Shown here: piece after piece, positions 1 to 13,874 of the stretch
Position numbering within the stretch: the stretch's first letter is position 1
Layout of the letters: the number at the start of each line of letters is the position of its first letter
Source of the DNA: Diphasiastrum complanatum
Taxonomy: Eukaryota > Streptophyta > Lycopodiopsida > Lycopodiales > Lycopodiaceae
DNA length: 64,000 nucleotides
NCBI GenBank assembly: GCA_029204225.1
Contig: CM055111.1
Span: 25,169,874-25,233,873, forward strand
Reading direction: 5' to 3'
Program-made: the position numbers and the translations under genes
Notes under the pieces: model-generated
The model's database searches: none
Told to the model about the DNA's origin: nothing
Seen by the model: only the letters and a program-made list of their open reading frames with translations

Positions 1-455
1 ACCAACCTGAACACACTCTTGCTTAAGCTCTCAAACTTTCCAGCAAGTGACCAAATCAAGTTATGGTGTGAAGAGTTACTTGCATTCTTAGAAAATACCC
101 AAAACTAGGATGCCAAGATTACCTAGTAATGAACAAACTTGATCAACATATGATCAACACACTAAGATATTGATTCAACCTGTAAAACCACATGTAAACC
201 ACACTTCTAAAAGTTTATAAACTCCAGCAAGTGATAAATACAAGATTTAGAGGTGAATGAATGAGCACACTTAGTGAATCACAAGACTAGCTTCACTATC
301 TTGTCAAATCTTGGTGTTTAGATGTAGATCTAAGATCACTTCACATGAGAATGTTCCTCAACCTGTTAAGAACCTGAAAACACACTTGCATAATGGTTAA
401 CACCTTCCAGCAAATGCTCCAATCAAATTACATAAGGAGAGTTACTTACATGCTC
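1..455. repeat. Diverged direct repeats in the Copia leader
   Basis: A block near 1-95 (AACCTGAACACACTCTTGC, then TTCCAGCAAGTGACC, then GAGTTACTTGCAT) recurs in order near 361-455 (AACCTGAAAACACACTTGC, TTCCAGCAAATGCTCC, GAGTTACTTACAT). A weaker third version lies near 177-240 (AACCTGTAAAACCACATG, CTCCAGCAAGTGA). Spacing is about 180 bp, so this looks like an old tandem triplication in the leader. Confidence 0.6.
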
Positions 456-954
456 AACAAAGTACACCAAAATTTATGCCAAAATTGATGACAATCTTTA
501 CAATATGCTCTTCACAATGGAGCTTACAATATGTTCACCCAAAAAAGGGGATCTTTCATCCAAATGGGAGCTTTGCTCAGCCTTTAGGAGAATTACAACT
601 CACTCAAAAGAGCATTTGTCATCCACTTAAGGAGAAGTTTCATCCACTTAAGGAGAGCGTTCATCCAAGAATGGAGATTGTCAACAATAGGATTGAAAAG
701 AACATTGTTAGTATTGAATATGCACAAGCCTCACAATCACAAATGATTAGGTGTTATGATCTGATCCAAAATAGTTTCTTTTCAGCCTCTGATCTTCAAT
801 AGACCTGAAATATGCTTTTGATCCACAAGTTCAACTCACAAAACAAAGGTTAGTAAGATTTGATCAACAAAGCAATGCAAAATCATGCTAGAACTTGATC
901 AAACATCCAAATATCACCAAAAATGGAATACTTACTGTAAATAGAAGCCAACCA
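1..954 (-). mobile_element. Leader of a minus-strand Ty1/copia element (partial)
   Basis: This stretch lies just inside a primer binding site and LTR at its right side, so it is the 5' untranslated leader (and perhaps gag start) of a Copia element read leftward and cut by the window edge. I find no recognisable gag, protease or RT coding in it on either strand; the longest frame (476-802, plus) has no family features. The DNA is AT-rich and holds diverged internal repeats, listed separately. The assignment rests on position relative to the PBS, not on coding content. Confidence 0.6.
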
Positions 955-966
955 GCTCTGATACCA
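955..966 (-). other. Copia primer binding site (initiator Met tRNA type)
   Basis: The plus strand reads GCTCTGATACCA, the reverse complement of TGGTATCAGAGC, the standard plant Ty1/copia PBS. It abuts the LTR end at 967, which fixes the element as minus strand. Confidence 0.85.
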
Positions 967-1594
967 TGTGAAAAATACAGATCCTAAGTGGATCTAAACT
1001 CCAAGATCATTGGCTTGAATGCTTGCACTCCAAACTACATAAGCTAGAGAATGCAAAGAACTTGATCAAAAAGCATTTATCACAAATGGAAACTTCCATA
1101 AACATCAAGTGCGGCCCAAAATAGCATTATACAGTCCATAATACATCAGCCTATCACTTTTGGAAAGCACCTAAGATCATACACAATAGCTTGAAGACAA
1201 TACACACAACAATGCTCTCAATGGAGGAAGAAACAATGACAATGATCTATTGATCTCAATGAAGCATACAAAAGGTTTCTCCAACCTGTTTTCCACGACT
1301 TCCCTACTATTTATGGATGAGGAAGATGACTCTCTCTCCTCTCTCTAGAAGGTACTTGACCCTAGATATTCCCTATATAGGAAAAATAGCTAAAAATGGC
1401 TTATATGACCAAAATACATCAAAATGGTCTCATTTTGAAGGGTATGAAGTTTGACACTTCATCATACTGAAAAAATACAGTAAATAAAAACATTGTGGCC
1501 TAGTTCACACGTGTGAAACTCCAGAACCAAAACTATTTACAATTTTAGCCAATTTAGGCCTCAAACTAGCTAGGAAATGTTGACAATTTTCACA
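967..1594 (-). mobile_element. 5' LTR of the minus-strand Copia element
   Basis: The block is bounded by TGTGAAAA at 967 and TTTTCACA ending at 1594, a matched TG...CA inverted terminus, with the PBS directly outside its inner edge; length 628 bp. On the minus strand CTATATAG (about 1373-1380) could be the TATA box. A perfect 14-bp palindrome TTCACACGTGTGAA lies at 1504-1517 and is shared with other LTRs in this window. The outer flank 1595-1599 (GGTCA) would be half of a target-site duplication; its partner lies outside the window. Confidence 0.75.
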
Positions 1595-2507
1595 GGTCAT
1601 GGAGTTTTTTGTCCTACTCTTGGTCCTTACGATACACAGCTTGGACCAGGAATGGTTGTCACAACTCATACCCTGAGTCAGGAACTACAACATGCTCATG
1701 TAGATCTTCAGCAACTCCCAACTATACGGGATGAGAATGAGAGCTTGTGGCATGAAATTCAGCGTTCTTGGACTGTTTTTGAGTTCAGAAAAAAGGTGAA
1801 CAATAAACAATTTGAACAGAGACAAGTAGTTTGGGAAGAAGCTTCAGGAGCCGTGGATATATCCAAATGGATCTGTTATGCCAAACATAAGCTTGGACTA
1901 CTGCTGTTGAAATGGTGGTGGGGTTGTAGAGCTAGTAGGCCAAGCACTGTGATGCTTGACCTCAAGCTAAGATTAGATGCATCACAACAACGTGAGAAGA
2001 TATTAGGGGTGTCTAGACCGTTGGCTGGAAATTTCCTACGATTCTTGGAAGCGGGTGCAATTGAAGAGCTTCAAGACAAGAATGATCACAAGAGAGATGG
2101 GTATGGGTGTCTAAAAGATGAAGACAAGAGAAGAGAGAGTATGTTGATGGGGATGAAGGAGGAAGATGATGATTTTTGGTTGAAAGAGAAAGTGTCACTT
2201 GTCATAGGAGCATTATCTGGTCTTGGAAGGATGTTCTCACTAGCCTTGGCCACCCACTACCATGTAATTATTGCTGCTCGCAGTGTGCAACTCTTGCATT
2301 CTCTCCTCCAACACATCCATTCTCTTTCTACTTCCACCGATTCCTTGGCATGAAACAACAGAGGCAGAGGTCAGGAAAAGCTGCAATCGTGGAGCGGGTG
2401 GATGTGAGCAACACTGAGATAAGCATGGATGCTTGTGTGGAGAATGCTTGGAACGCCTTTGGAAAGATTGATATCTTGGTTAACAATGCAGGCTTCAGAG
2501 GAACTGT
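1595..2507 (+). pseudogene. Chimeric pseudogene, left half: unknown N-terminus plus short-chain dehydrogenase piece
   Basis: An open frame (usable Met at 1652) runs without introns into a short-chain dehydrogenase/reductase (SDR) segment. Its cofactor-binding strand and glycine loop read VSLVIGALSGLG (about 2190-2228, consensus TGxxxGxG), followed by VIIAARS. A shift of frame near 2340-2353 is needed to continue into VDVS, FGKIDILVNNAG (NNAG at 2482-2493) and GFRGT. The DNA stops at an LTR (2508) and resumes at 7790. Upstream residues (about 1650-2160) include a possible coiled-coil stretch (TLSQELQHAHVDLQQL) vaguely like FLX-type proteins, which I would not rely on. Frameshift, insertion and missing catalytic Tyr-x3-Lys mark it as non-functional as an SDR. 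Intronless structure and the downstream PPT-LTR suggest capture by a retroelement, which is inference. Confidence 0.65.
2503..2507. other. Target-site duplication, left copy (ACTGT)
   Basis: ACTGT precedes the LTR at 2508; the matching ATTGT follows the right LTR at 7785-7789 (one C-to-T change). Removing the element and one copy restores the SDR reading G-T-V-K-S across the site. Confidence 0.8.
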
Positions 2508-3189
<682 letters not shown>

Positions 3190-3208
3190 TTGGCACCGTT
3201 GTCGGGGA
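3190..3208 (+). other. Primer binding site, tRNA-Asp type
   Basis: TTGGCACCGTTGTCGGGGA follows the LTR end. The plant Athila/Tat consensus is TGGCGCCGTTGCCGGGGA; both differences are C/T or G/A changes. Confidence 0.75.
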
Positions 3209-3849
3209 GCCAAATGTGGGCCTTCCATCAACATAACGTTTTTTGTTGGTGTTTTTGTTGATCTTCGTTCAATTTGTTTTTAAACATTTGTTTTATTACC
3301 AAAAATTTAGTCGATTTTGTCGATTTTTTGGCTTTATTTCCTTGATTAAGGAAGGAAAAAAAAATAAAAAGAAAATAAAAAACTAAAACAAAACTCTTCT
3401 CCTCCAACATTACTCTTTGTTGTCTTGTCTGCTCCTTCGCTCTTTGTTGCCTTGCCTGCTCCCTCACCTCCTTCCCATCCCCTCCTTGCCCTCGCTCCCT
3501 TCCTTTCGGCCCATCCTCTCCTGTTCATCTCCTCCCCTTTTGTACCGCCCTCCTCCAAATAGATTAGGTTATTTTTTATTTGTTATTTGTCATTTTATAT
3601 TATCTTTTCTATTTCATTTTTCATATTTTTTTAGGGGTACCCATAAACGTTTTTTTTTTTCTTCTTAACTTAATTTGGATTTTATTTTTTTAACTTTTTC
3701 TTTCCAATATTTTCCACTTTCTCGAACTTCTATGCCTTCCCAAAAGTTTTTTTTGCTTTCCCCAACTTCCATTTTCCCTAAATTTTGCTCTTCCCAACAT
3801 TTTACTTTTCCAAATTTTTTTACTTTTCCCAACTTGGTGCTCTCCCAAA

Positions 3850-4280
3850 ATCCTTGAATCCCAAATCTGGTAGACTTTTTGTGAATCCCAAATCTGCTAG
3901 ACTTTTTGTGAATCCCAAATCTGCTAGACTTTTTGTGATTCCCCAATCTACTAGACTTTTTGTGAATCCCAAATCTGCTAGAATTTTTGTGATTCCCCAA
4001 TCTCCTAGACTTTTTGTGATTCTCAAATTTGCTAGACTTTTTGTGAATCCCAAATCTTCTAGACTTTTTGTGATTTCCCAATCTGCTAGACTTTTTGTGA
4101 TTCTCGAATTTGCTAGACTTTTTGTGAATCCCAAATCTGCTAGACTTTTTGTGATTTCCGACATTGCTAGACTTTTTGTGAATCCCAAATCTGCTAGACC
4201 TTTTGTGATTCCTAAAATTGCTAGACTTTTTGTGATTCCCCAATCTGCTAGACTTTTTGTGAATCCCCAGTCTTTTGAAT
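3850..4280. repeat. 27-bp minisatellite (about 15 units)
   Basis: Units of the form ACTTTTTGTGAATCCCAAAT plus CTGCTAG repeat about 15 times with a constant 27-bp step. Two unit types (GAATCCCAAAT and GATTCCCCAAT) partly alternate, hinting at a 54-bp higher-order unit. Because 27 is a multiple of three, several frames stay open on both strands, giving long low-complexity ORFs (for example 3665-4372 minus) with 9-residue repeats such as GIHKKSSRL. I regard those as by-products. Confidence 0.9.
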
Positions 4281-4469
4281 CTTAAAAAAAAAAAATTGCT
4301 TTCCCCAACTTCCCCCTTCCTATAAAAGAAAAAAAAAAAAACAAAGCCAAACAAAACCACTATTTGAAACATTGTGCATCATCAGTCATCTCTTGAAGAG
4401 CAATCTTACATAGAAATTCATCTATCCATCCATCCACAAATGACATGTTAGCTACTCAACTATGAAGCA

Positions 4470-4700
4470 TTAGCATACAACGTCAGGAGACAGTTTGTAC
4501 ATACCTTCATCAGATCTATCACATAGCAAAGGACTGTCATCCACCAATCCCAACATCGTTGATCATCAAGAACTTTATCCAAGGTTTGAGGAATGACATT
4601 CACTATCAAATGAATAACCTCACCTCTTACACTACATTGAAGCAAGTTCTTATTCTTGTGAATAGGGAGAGAAAAAGTATTAAGTCATTGATTCCTTGTC
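4470..4700 (+). pseudogene. gag-like fragment (Retrotrans_gag)
   Basis: The translation carries a typical Retrotrans_gag stretch: QETVCTYLHQIYHIAKDC, then PPIPTSLIIKNFIQGLRNDI, then TTLKQVLILVNRER. This is the alpha-helical capsid region of Ty3-type gag proteins, which packages the element RNA into particles. The frame is interrupted upstream and drifts downstream, so it is a relic. The following 4700-5115 stays partly open but matches nothing I know. Confidence 0.6.
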
Positions 4701-5136
4701 ATACATTTGATTTCCGTGACATGATGAGGATGAGAGAGCTCGGCCCCATACGACATGCCTATGCCACATATGGTTGCTCTATTCTATCATATGGGTGCAC
4801 TGATAATAGGCATAGGCCTATTATCAACATCTTGGTTTCATGTTCGCTGGGCACTATATTTCTCAAGGGGTGTACATGCTTCCCGAGATGGCACTGTTGA
4901 GTCGGGAGAGTTTATCTATGAGCATTGATCTTTTGATGCAGGACATAGGAGGCCTCCCCAAGGTTTCCACCATCACATCCAATGCCATCTTCCTAGCGAA
5001 GCCATCACCCACAAGCTTTGCCTACCACTTCGTTGTATTGGAGTGGTTGCTTCGGGTTCGACATGCATTGCATTTTGTAAAAGCTTTTAGCATTGTTGAA
5101 TTGTTTTTTCTATAATGCAATGATTAGTCTGATGCC

Positions 5137-6041
5137 ATGAAGATTGAATCCACATTGTTGGCCTTTCGAGATACTGACTCAGAATCTGAGTTGGATGGAA
5201 TATCTTCATTACCATCAATAAGAGGTTCAAGAATTTTGACAACGCTAATGCAAAATAACGGAGAGACAAGGGAAGAACAAGCTTCACCAGGAAGGGATGA
5301 TGACCAACATCGATCAACAGATCAAGATCAAGATTTGGAACATGACCCAAAGGCATGTGCCATTGCTTGTAATGTAATGCTGCTTCAAAGAGGGCAATGT
5401 TCATATTGCTTCGAGAACCATCACATTGCCAATTGCCCAACTAAGAAGTTTCGTGTTGCAAAACCAGTAGTAGCAGGAAAGCATCAAAAGTTCCAAGATC
5501 CACCCTTGACAACAAGCAAGCAAGTTGAGCAGATGGCGCACGCAAGCAGTTCATCTTCAAGAGATGGGCCCATTTTGAAGATAATAGGTGAAAGATTGGC
5601 GCCAATTGTGCATTCTCGCCAAGATCTATGGGAGCCTAAACCCACGACAGTTCTCCACTATATTATGTGGAAGGACCTAGTGAAGAGCGTATACCTATTT
5701 ATGCAATCCAGCTCCGAGGCGATGGTAGTTTGCCAATGATACGATGCTATGGATGTGGCGGAAGACATCGCAAATCAGGATGCCCACATCAAGGTAACCC
5801 AACAACCTTCATGACATTATGTTCCAATTGTGGCATTGGACATCCTTGCCTAGATTGTCCGTTGCGGTTACAATTGACTATGGCAGAATCCATCTTTGCA
5901 ATGCATGTGAGTCACCAAAAGGCAAATCCAGTCACCCAGCACTACAAACACAAGATCATAATTCCACCAGGCTTTGAAATGGTTGCTAAATTGAGGGATA
6001 TTGCAAAGGTTGCCAAATGTACCGAAACATCCGTCAAATGA
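5137..6041 (+). pseudogene. gag C-terminal region with three variant zinc knuckles
   Basis: Two overlapping frames (5137-5739 and 5667-6041) hold three cysteine-histidine knuckles: CSYCFENHHIANC, CYGCGGRHRKSGC and CSNCGIGHPCLDC. All have spacing C-x2-C-x3-H-x4-C, one residue shorter than the usual retroviral CCHC knuckle (x4 before His). Such knuckles bind nucleic acid in nucleocapsid proteins. The switch of frame between the first and second knuckle implies a frameshift. A further open stretch (6060-6314) looks like the tail of the same protein. Confidence 0.65.
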
Positions 6042-7006
6042 ATTGAAGTACCTTCAGACATGACGGAACTAGTGGAGACAATCAAGCAACAAGCGACAGC
6101 TGATCGTATGAAGAAACTACCAAAAATTGTTCAACAGGCAATACAACGATCCTTGGACGTTGTAATACCAACTGAACTCACAACTTGTAAGCCTTATGAT
6201 TCACAAGACAAATGTGCTTTCACGAAGATTCCTATGGAGAACAATGATAGAGGCAAGGCCAAGGCAGTTGATTACAACCCATTGCAGAGATCAACAAGAG
6301 TAGTCAACCCCTAAAGCTAGCATGTTCCAGCAGCAAGCCGACCACCACAATGCCAAACCTAGTTACATCAACGATCAAAGGGCCAAATCTAGGAATTCCA
6401 AGCTCAACACGGCCACCCATCTAGCAAGCACCAACACTTCAAGTATCAAAACCCTATACTCAAGCGGTACTCTTGACTGCCGAAGAAAGTCTTCAAGTTC
6501 AGGCATATCATGAATACGTGGATCAATTAAACAGTCAATCAATCCTATCCTATCTGCCGTACTAATTGAGTGAACCTTCGACAATACCACCGATAACAAT
6601 TGCACCATTCTATGAAGATCCATGCCAACAAGTGTTATCTTGGGATCCAGTTTTCAATGACGACAATTATCCATTTGTTGAGGAACAAGGTTATCAAGAA
6701 TGGCCACCAGGCCTCACGCATTTATATTGTCAATAATTTTGAGCTTTGAACCCTAAACTCCATACCTAGGCAAATTGGATATTGAAAATTGGGCAAGTCC
6801 GGGTCCTTGTGACACCATCCATCAATAAAGCATCAGGTTTTACGTAAGCGAACACTTATTTACGCTTTTTCTGGGGCAAAAAAAAAAAAATCTATGCTCT
6901 CTACAATTGTGACAATGCCATGGACTCATCATCAACAAACGCTACCATCCCAAAGATCCGTCATAGGCAGTGCCATGGGACTGGCACCTATTTGGTCGTG
7001 GGAGAA

Positions 7007-7784
<778 letters not shown>

Positions 7785-7789
7785 ATTGT

Positions 7790-8609
7790 GAAGTCATCTT
7801 TAGATCTTGAAAAGAATGAATGGAACAAAGTTATGGCGACCAATTTAAGGGGTGTGTGGCTTGTAGCTAAATCTATTGGAAGATATATTGTCGAAGAGTT
7901 GCAAGCTGTAAGGAGAAAACACAAGTTAGATATGCAAGTCATTAGTATGGTCAATGATATTGTTGGGACATTAGCAAGACGTTATTATTGGAATGAAGAA
8001 GTCGGTCCTCGGATTGAACTCATGTTCACTCTTGTGAATAAAGATGACTTTGCGGGAATATTGAAGAATGTTGTCTTAGGTATTCTTGTAGATGCTGAAC
8101 CTGTTGAAAGCTACATGATATTCAAGCCCGAGTTAGAGGGTGTTGGATACTACATGCGCTGTGAGTGCATAGTTTCAGATGCGTTTGGAAAATTTGACCC
8201 AGTCACATTCTTGATGGCACCAGTTGTTTCAGTTTTTCTTCGACTATATAGTAAATGAAAGGAGGCCGAGAGGGCAAATCAGTGGTTCAGAGCTATGGCT
8301 AGAAGATCTGACCTCATTCCCTTGCCTGGAAAAGTTGGGCGAATGATTGGAGCTAATATGGATAATCTTGTGCATCGATTGATGGAAAAGCTGGCGTTAG
8401 TGGTTCGTCTCTTTAATGCGATCAATGTTGATTCACATGATGGAAATGAGCTTGCCCTGAAGGTCTTCAGAATTTTTCCTGTTGGTGTCCCATCATTCAA
8501 AGAATTGATAAAGATTGAAATTGGAATCTATGGTAGTCTGAAGGGTGTAATAAAGAAAGATCATGGACTGACTATTCCAAAGCACGTAGCAGGAGTTGTT
8601 GAAGATTAG
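7790..8609 (+). pseudogene. Chimeric pseudogene, right half: SDR end, hexokinase-like piece, unknown C-terminus
   Basis: The frame resumes as VKSSLDLEKNEWNKVMATNL and RGVWLVAKSIGR, the standard SDR continuation after NNAGxRG. It then changes, without an intron, into EELQAVRRKHKLDMQ and VNDIVGTLARRYY, matching plant hexokinase (LDMxVxALVNDTVGTLAGGRY) for about 35 residues. About 200 further residues, including SDLIPLPGKVGR and FPVGVPSFKELIKIE, match no family I can name. One in-frame TGA at 8256-8258 splits the frame; the following sequence continues in the same frame to TAG at 8607-8609, so it may be a CGA-to-TGA decay stop. Neither enzyme's catalytic centre is complete. Confidence 0.65.
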
Positions 8610-8775
8610 AAAATTTGCAAAACACTGTTATTGAAGACCAAGGAAAGTGGTTCAGTGACTAAAAGTGTAGAATATGTGAAAATGGCTGAGTGGGCAGTCA
8701 CAACAGGCCATAGCTCGATGATAATATATTTTGTGACTCATATTACACCATGAGTATCTTTTGAATGTATTTCTC

Positions 8776-9245
8776 AAGTGGGAGATTGTTGGGATTTGTG
8801 CCCAATACATTGATAGGACCTATGAGGTCACACAACTATTTGACAAGTAGTCAATGCAAGGAAGGGCATGTAAATAGATGACCCTGGGTCATTATAAAGA
8901 TAGTGGCTTAGCGGATAAACATGAGTAGGAGTAATTAAGATTTCTTGTAATCAAATCTTTTAAGTAGGAGCCCATTATATAAGACAACACACTAGAATAG
9001 CATAATTGGTGATTTTCATTTTGGGAACATTGTCTCCTACGTTTCTTGAATGTTTCTTGAACTGAGAGAGACAGAGAGAGTGAGAGCTTCTGCGTTCTGT
9101 CTATTTTGGTATATGTTTAATGAATGCCTACAGATCACACTACTTCAGCAAACTATATCAGTTTCTGAGCACTCTGATTCCATCAAACGCTACTTTAATG
9201 GTAGGAGCAGAATTCCAAAATATAAACACCCTTGTTGTTGTCACA
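8776..9245 (+). mobile_element. Polypurine tract and LTR relic
   Basis: AAGTGGGAGA (8776-8785) directly precedes TGTTGGGATTTGTGCCCAAT at 8787, the usual arrangement of a plant LTR element's polypurine tract and 3' LTR. The right end is not resolved; I place it near 9245 by composition. There is no matching 5' LTR in the window. It lies 180 bp after the chimeric ORF, which may have been cargo of this element. Confidence 0.5.
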
Positions 9246-9791
9246 ATCACCACACTAGAAAGCTCAAATGGTGAGGATAAGGCCCATTCAAGACAAGCTA
9301 CTCTTGAAAAAAACATGGTGAAAGTGAAGACAACTCCTATGGTCAGTGTTCCTCACTTGAATGAAGAAATGAACATATCAATTCCAGATCTAAACGATGA
9401 AATAGTGATGCCATGTCGATGGAGGTTAGAAGGCAATACCAATTCCCAACTGAAGGGTCATGAGTATGACAGTTACATATTCCAACAAATAGAAGTGATG
9501 GGAAACAATTTCCAATTCTCAATTCTTGACTCTACTTACAAAATAGACGTCCATAGACATTGTTGTGTGATGCTAAAAAGCAGGACATCCCACATTACTG
9601 AATCCATAGCTGAGGCAGGTTTAAGATATTGGCAAATGAAAATTTTGGGCAGCCGTAGAGACATGGTATGTGTGATTTCAAATTATTTTTGCAATTTTGT
9701 GGAGGCAAGGGACTACACAAGAGCGAAGAAGTGTGTTAAGCACGATATTTTGAACAAGAAGATTGCAATTCTTCCATATTGCTCAAAGTAA
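9246..9791 (+). other. Unrecognised open frame (tail of a 223-codon ORF)
   Basis: A frame open from 9120 to 9791 ends in TAA. Its first part overlaps the LTR relic, so only about 9246 onward could be a separate coding piece. It reads KTTPMVSVPHLNEEMN, IPDLNDEIVMPCRWRLEGN and so on, of mixed composition with no motif, signal peptide or membrane segment I recognise. It may be a host exon or chance. Confidence 0.25.
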
Positions 9792-10806
<1,015 letters not shown>

Positions 10807-10931
10807 TTACGATTTTTTAGCATTAGGATTTTGAATGGGTGAAAATTTGTTAGAATATTAAATTGATATGGGGTACAAAGGATGTGAAATAAAGTTTCTT
10901 GTGTTAAAGTCAATAACATAATTAAACTGAC

Positions 10932-11196
10932 TAAGGTTCTGTTCTTTCTCTCAACAAGACCATTCGACTAAGGCGAATAGGAGGTAATGTATTGTTGCTC
11001 AATGTCGTTGTTAAGACAGTACTCCTTGAATTCGGTAGAGATATATTCTCCCCCGTTGTGAAACCTTAGTGCTTTAATTCTTTTACTAGTTTGATTTTCT
11101 GCATTCTTCTTGAAGGTAATAAAATAATTTGCATCTAGCAATGACGGAGTTTGCATTGGACCACATATATCTTTTGTAGAGTGTTTCTCCATTAAG
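10932..11196 (-). pseudogene. Copia integrase fragment
   Basis: The minus-strand translation shows DICGPMQTPSLLDANYFITF, then after a short internal deletion IKALRFHNGGEYISTEF, YCLNNDIEQQYITSYSP and [12 protein letters not shown]. These are parts of the integrase catalytic core (rve). Here the core is shortened and lacks the rest of the polyprotein. It resembles the integrase at 34100-34490. Confidence 0.8.
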
Positions 11197-13874
11197 TCTA
11201 TCCTGGGGCATCAAGTATCTGGGATAAATTGCACTACAATGTCTATTTCTCTCTTCTTTCGTAAACCATAAACCTTAATAGATCCGAAAAATGCAAGTGC
11301 TTTGTAAATTTGCTAACAAGTGGTTAAAAACCCTAAACCCCAACAAGAGCTACTCATTTTGGTGCAAGATGTAGATATGAACATGTGCAGCAATAACATG
11401 AGTTACTATATTGATGTCACCTTGAGAGGTAGTTCATGTGAAATATTTTTTGCGTTTATGGTTTCATGCGAAGTGTTTTTTGCCTTAATGTTTATTTTTC
11501 AGGGAGCAAGATTATCTCTGACCTATTCCAGAAATAGTCAACAAAGGCAAGAAAGATAGATTTAGAGCTCAAGTTTATATGACACAAAACATTTAGTATA
11601 AGTTTGTTATTGATTTCACTTTGTATTTACATCGATGCTATATTTTGAGCAAAGGTGAATGTAAACGTATGTTATTTCCAATTACTAGCTTGTGAGAGGT
11701 GAGTGCCAATATATGGCTTGGTTCGAGAGAAAAAAACTCAATATGGCTTAGTTGTAATAACATTGATGGTTGTCGTCCAAATACATTGAATTTATATTTC
11801 AACAACCTTTTAGGTTGTTTGCTTATTTATGCAATGGATATGCATAAGGATGTTCTCTACACGAGATGGTCCATGTTTTATCATTTCAGCATGATCTTAC
11901 TAATATTTGCATGCAGGTATAAAGGTTGTCTAGTGGGCATGCCACATTTTGGTTTTGCTTGGGGTTCGATTTCCCATTAACCTTGCATGCTCCTTGGATA
12001 CATATTTAAAATGCATTTTTAGTAAGTGAAGCCACATATTGGTGCATGTTGTTTTGAACCCTAAATCCAATAATATAATTGACTTGAGAACATCACACTG
12101 TTTGCAGCATGAATCAGTTTCATGATGTTGGAACTACTTGTGATTGCTATTGAGAAACCATTTGGAAGTAGACCAAACAAAAATTTTATAATACTCATCA
12201 TCTGAAATTTTATGACATGCATTGGTAATTTATTTTTTTCGTGTCATTTTATCTTTGTAGTGTACACTACTGTATAATAGCACATTCACTGCATGAAGCG
12301 TCGTTATTCAAAGTTAAGTTACTGTCCAATACCATTAATTTCAACTAGCTCTTCGATTGTCTTTGGTAAATCTTTTGCTAATCTAATGAAGCTCAACATT
12401 CCTACAAAGGCTACAAAAATGTCGGTATCGTCACTTTTTACATATGAAAAGAGTGCTACTAAGCCTCTAGAATGTTGCACGCATGAGAATCGAAATAGCC
12501 AAACTTGCCTCATAAAAATGAGATCATAGTATATGGGGCATATACCTTTAAAAAGGCAGTTAAAAAAAAATACAATGGATAGTGAGAAGTAAGCCCCATA
12601 ATATGGTAAGGCATGAGATTTCTCCCAGTTTCTTTTAGAAGGATAATGCAAAGCTTTTCCAAAGCGAAATATATTTTGCATGATAACCCTTGCAGAAATT
12701 ATCAACAATGGTCATACAAGTTGCTACTACCGTTTTCCTAGACTTGTTGACTATAGCTAATATATTCTAGAAATGCTACTTACATAAAGAAACTGCAAAA
12801 GCTTCTATGCCTGAGGAGCTAAGGTAAGTAGAATCATTTACTGGATCCACGGGCCCTTGTTGCTGAGAAGACCCTTTATCAGTTGGAAAACTTCCAGCAA
12901 AAATCGGCACTTTTTTGCTGGCTTTCTGCTGTTACTATTACGCTTTTTAGAAATCCTACAAGTATGTTATGATTTGCATAGTAAGGCAATAGCATTCTGG
13001 GTGACATTATCTGTTGGCCTTGGTTATAGTAACATATTGAAGTAATCATGATAGTTTAAGTTGTAAGTTGAATGCTAAGGTTTTATTAAATTAGTGCATG
13101 AAATTAGATGACAAGTCAAAAAATTTCACATTTTTGTACTTAGACATTTTGTTTTTGTAGGATTTTTTAGACAATTTTTAATAACTTTAGGATTCATGAG
13201 GCTTTCCCAAATTTCAGTATTCTCCCTATATTAATTTCAAAAGAACAATACATGACTTTTGTATATGGATTAATATTTGATAACGCCAAAGAGTTTTCCC
13301 AAACACTAGCTCAAAAATTTTTTTACTTTAAATGTGAAACGATTTCATTTTATTGTAGATGTCAATATTTTTTTTAAAAACTTACGTTTTGTAAATTGAA
13401 TATGGATTAAAATCTTTACAATATTGTGTTTGATTAATTTTGAAAGATATGCACAATGAAGCGCATATTAATTGGCAATTAGGTGAAAACAAATTTGTGG
13501 AGTCTAACATGCAGCCCATATTAATGTGCAATCAATTCAGAGCTAATATTTGTATGAAATTTAATTTTTTAAACCAACTGCAAATTTAAACCAATTGCCA
13601 AAGTTTATGGAGAGTTGAGAATGAAAGCTTGAAAGTCATTTGCATTTTTTTTTTTAAATCATGAGATATATACACGTGAATGGTGAGCGCAAGAGGATGG
13701 TCAGGACGGCAGGGAATAACGTCAACTGTCCTATATCAATATTGCATATCCTGCAGTCAAAATCTGCAAATCAGTTCTGAATACCAAAATTTTGTAAATC
13801 ACTGTGAAACATCTGCTGATGATCTGCTAGATCAGTGGGTTGTTAGTCTGCTCGGTTAATCCTTTATCTTGGAA
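11197..13874. other. Long AT-rich stretch, including the P450 upstream region
   Basis: I see no coding region I can support. Frames up to 129 codons (12319-12708, minus) lack any family signature. CTATATCAAT at 13731-13740 is a possible TATA element about 140 bp before the P450 start, but there is no other support for it. Confidence 0.45.

Noticed and set aside
1577-1594. ATG at 1577 as the chimera's start
   Set aside because: It lies inside the LTR end (967-1594); the first frame Met outside it is 1652.
3850-4280. Regularly spaced repeats resembling a CRISPR array
   Set aside because: The repeats are directly adjacent with no spacers, lie in a plant LTR element and form a simple minisatellite.
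3665-4372. 235-codon minus-strand ORF with GIHKKSSRL-type repeats
   Set aside because: It is produced by the 27-bp minisatellite, which keeps several frames open on both strands.
12319-12708. 129-codon minus-strand ORF as a gene
   Set aside because: No recognisable domain, odd composition, overlapped by frames on the other strand and in AT-rich DNA.
13869-13874. Earlier start of the P450 at 13869
   Set aside because: The codon there is TTG; the first ATG in frame is 13875.
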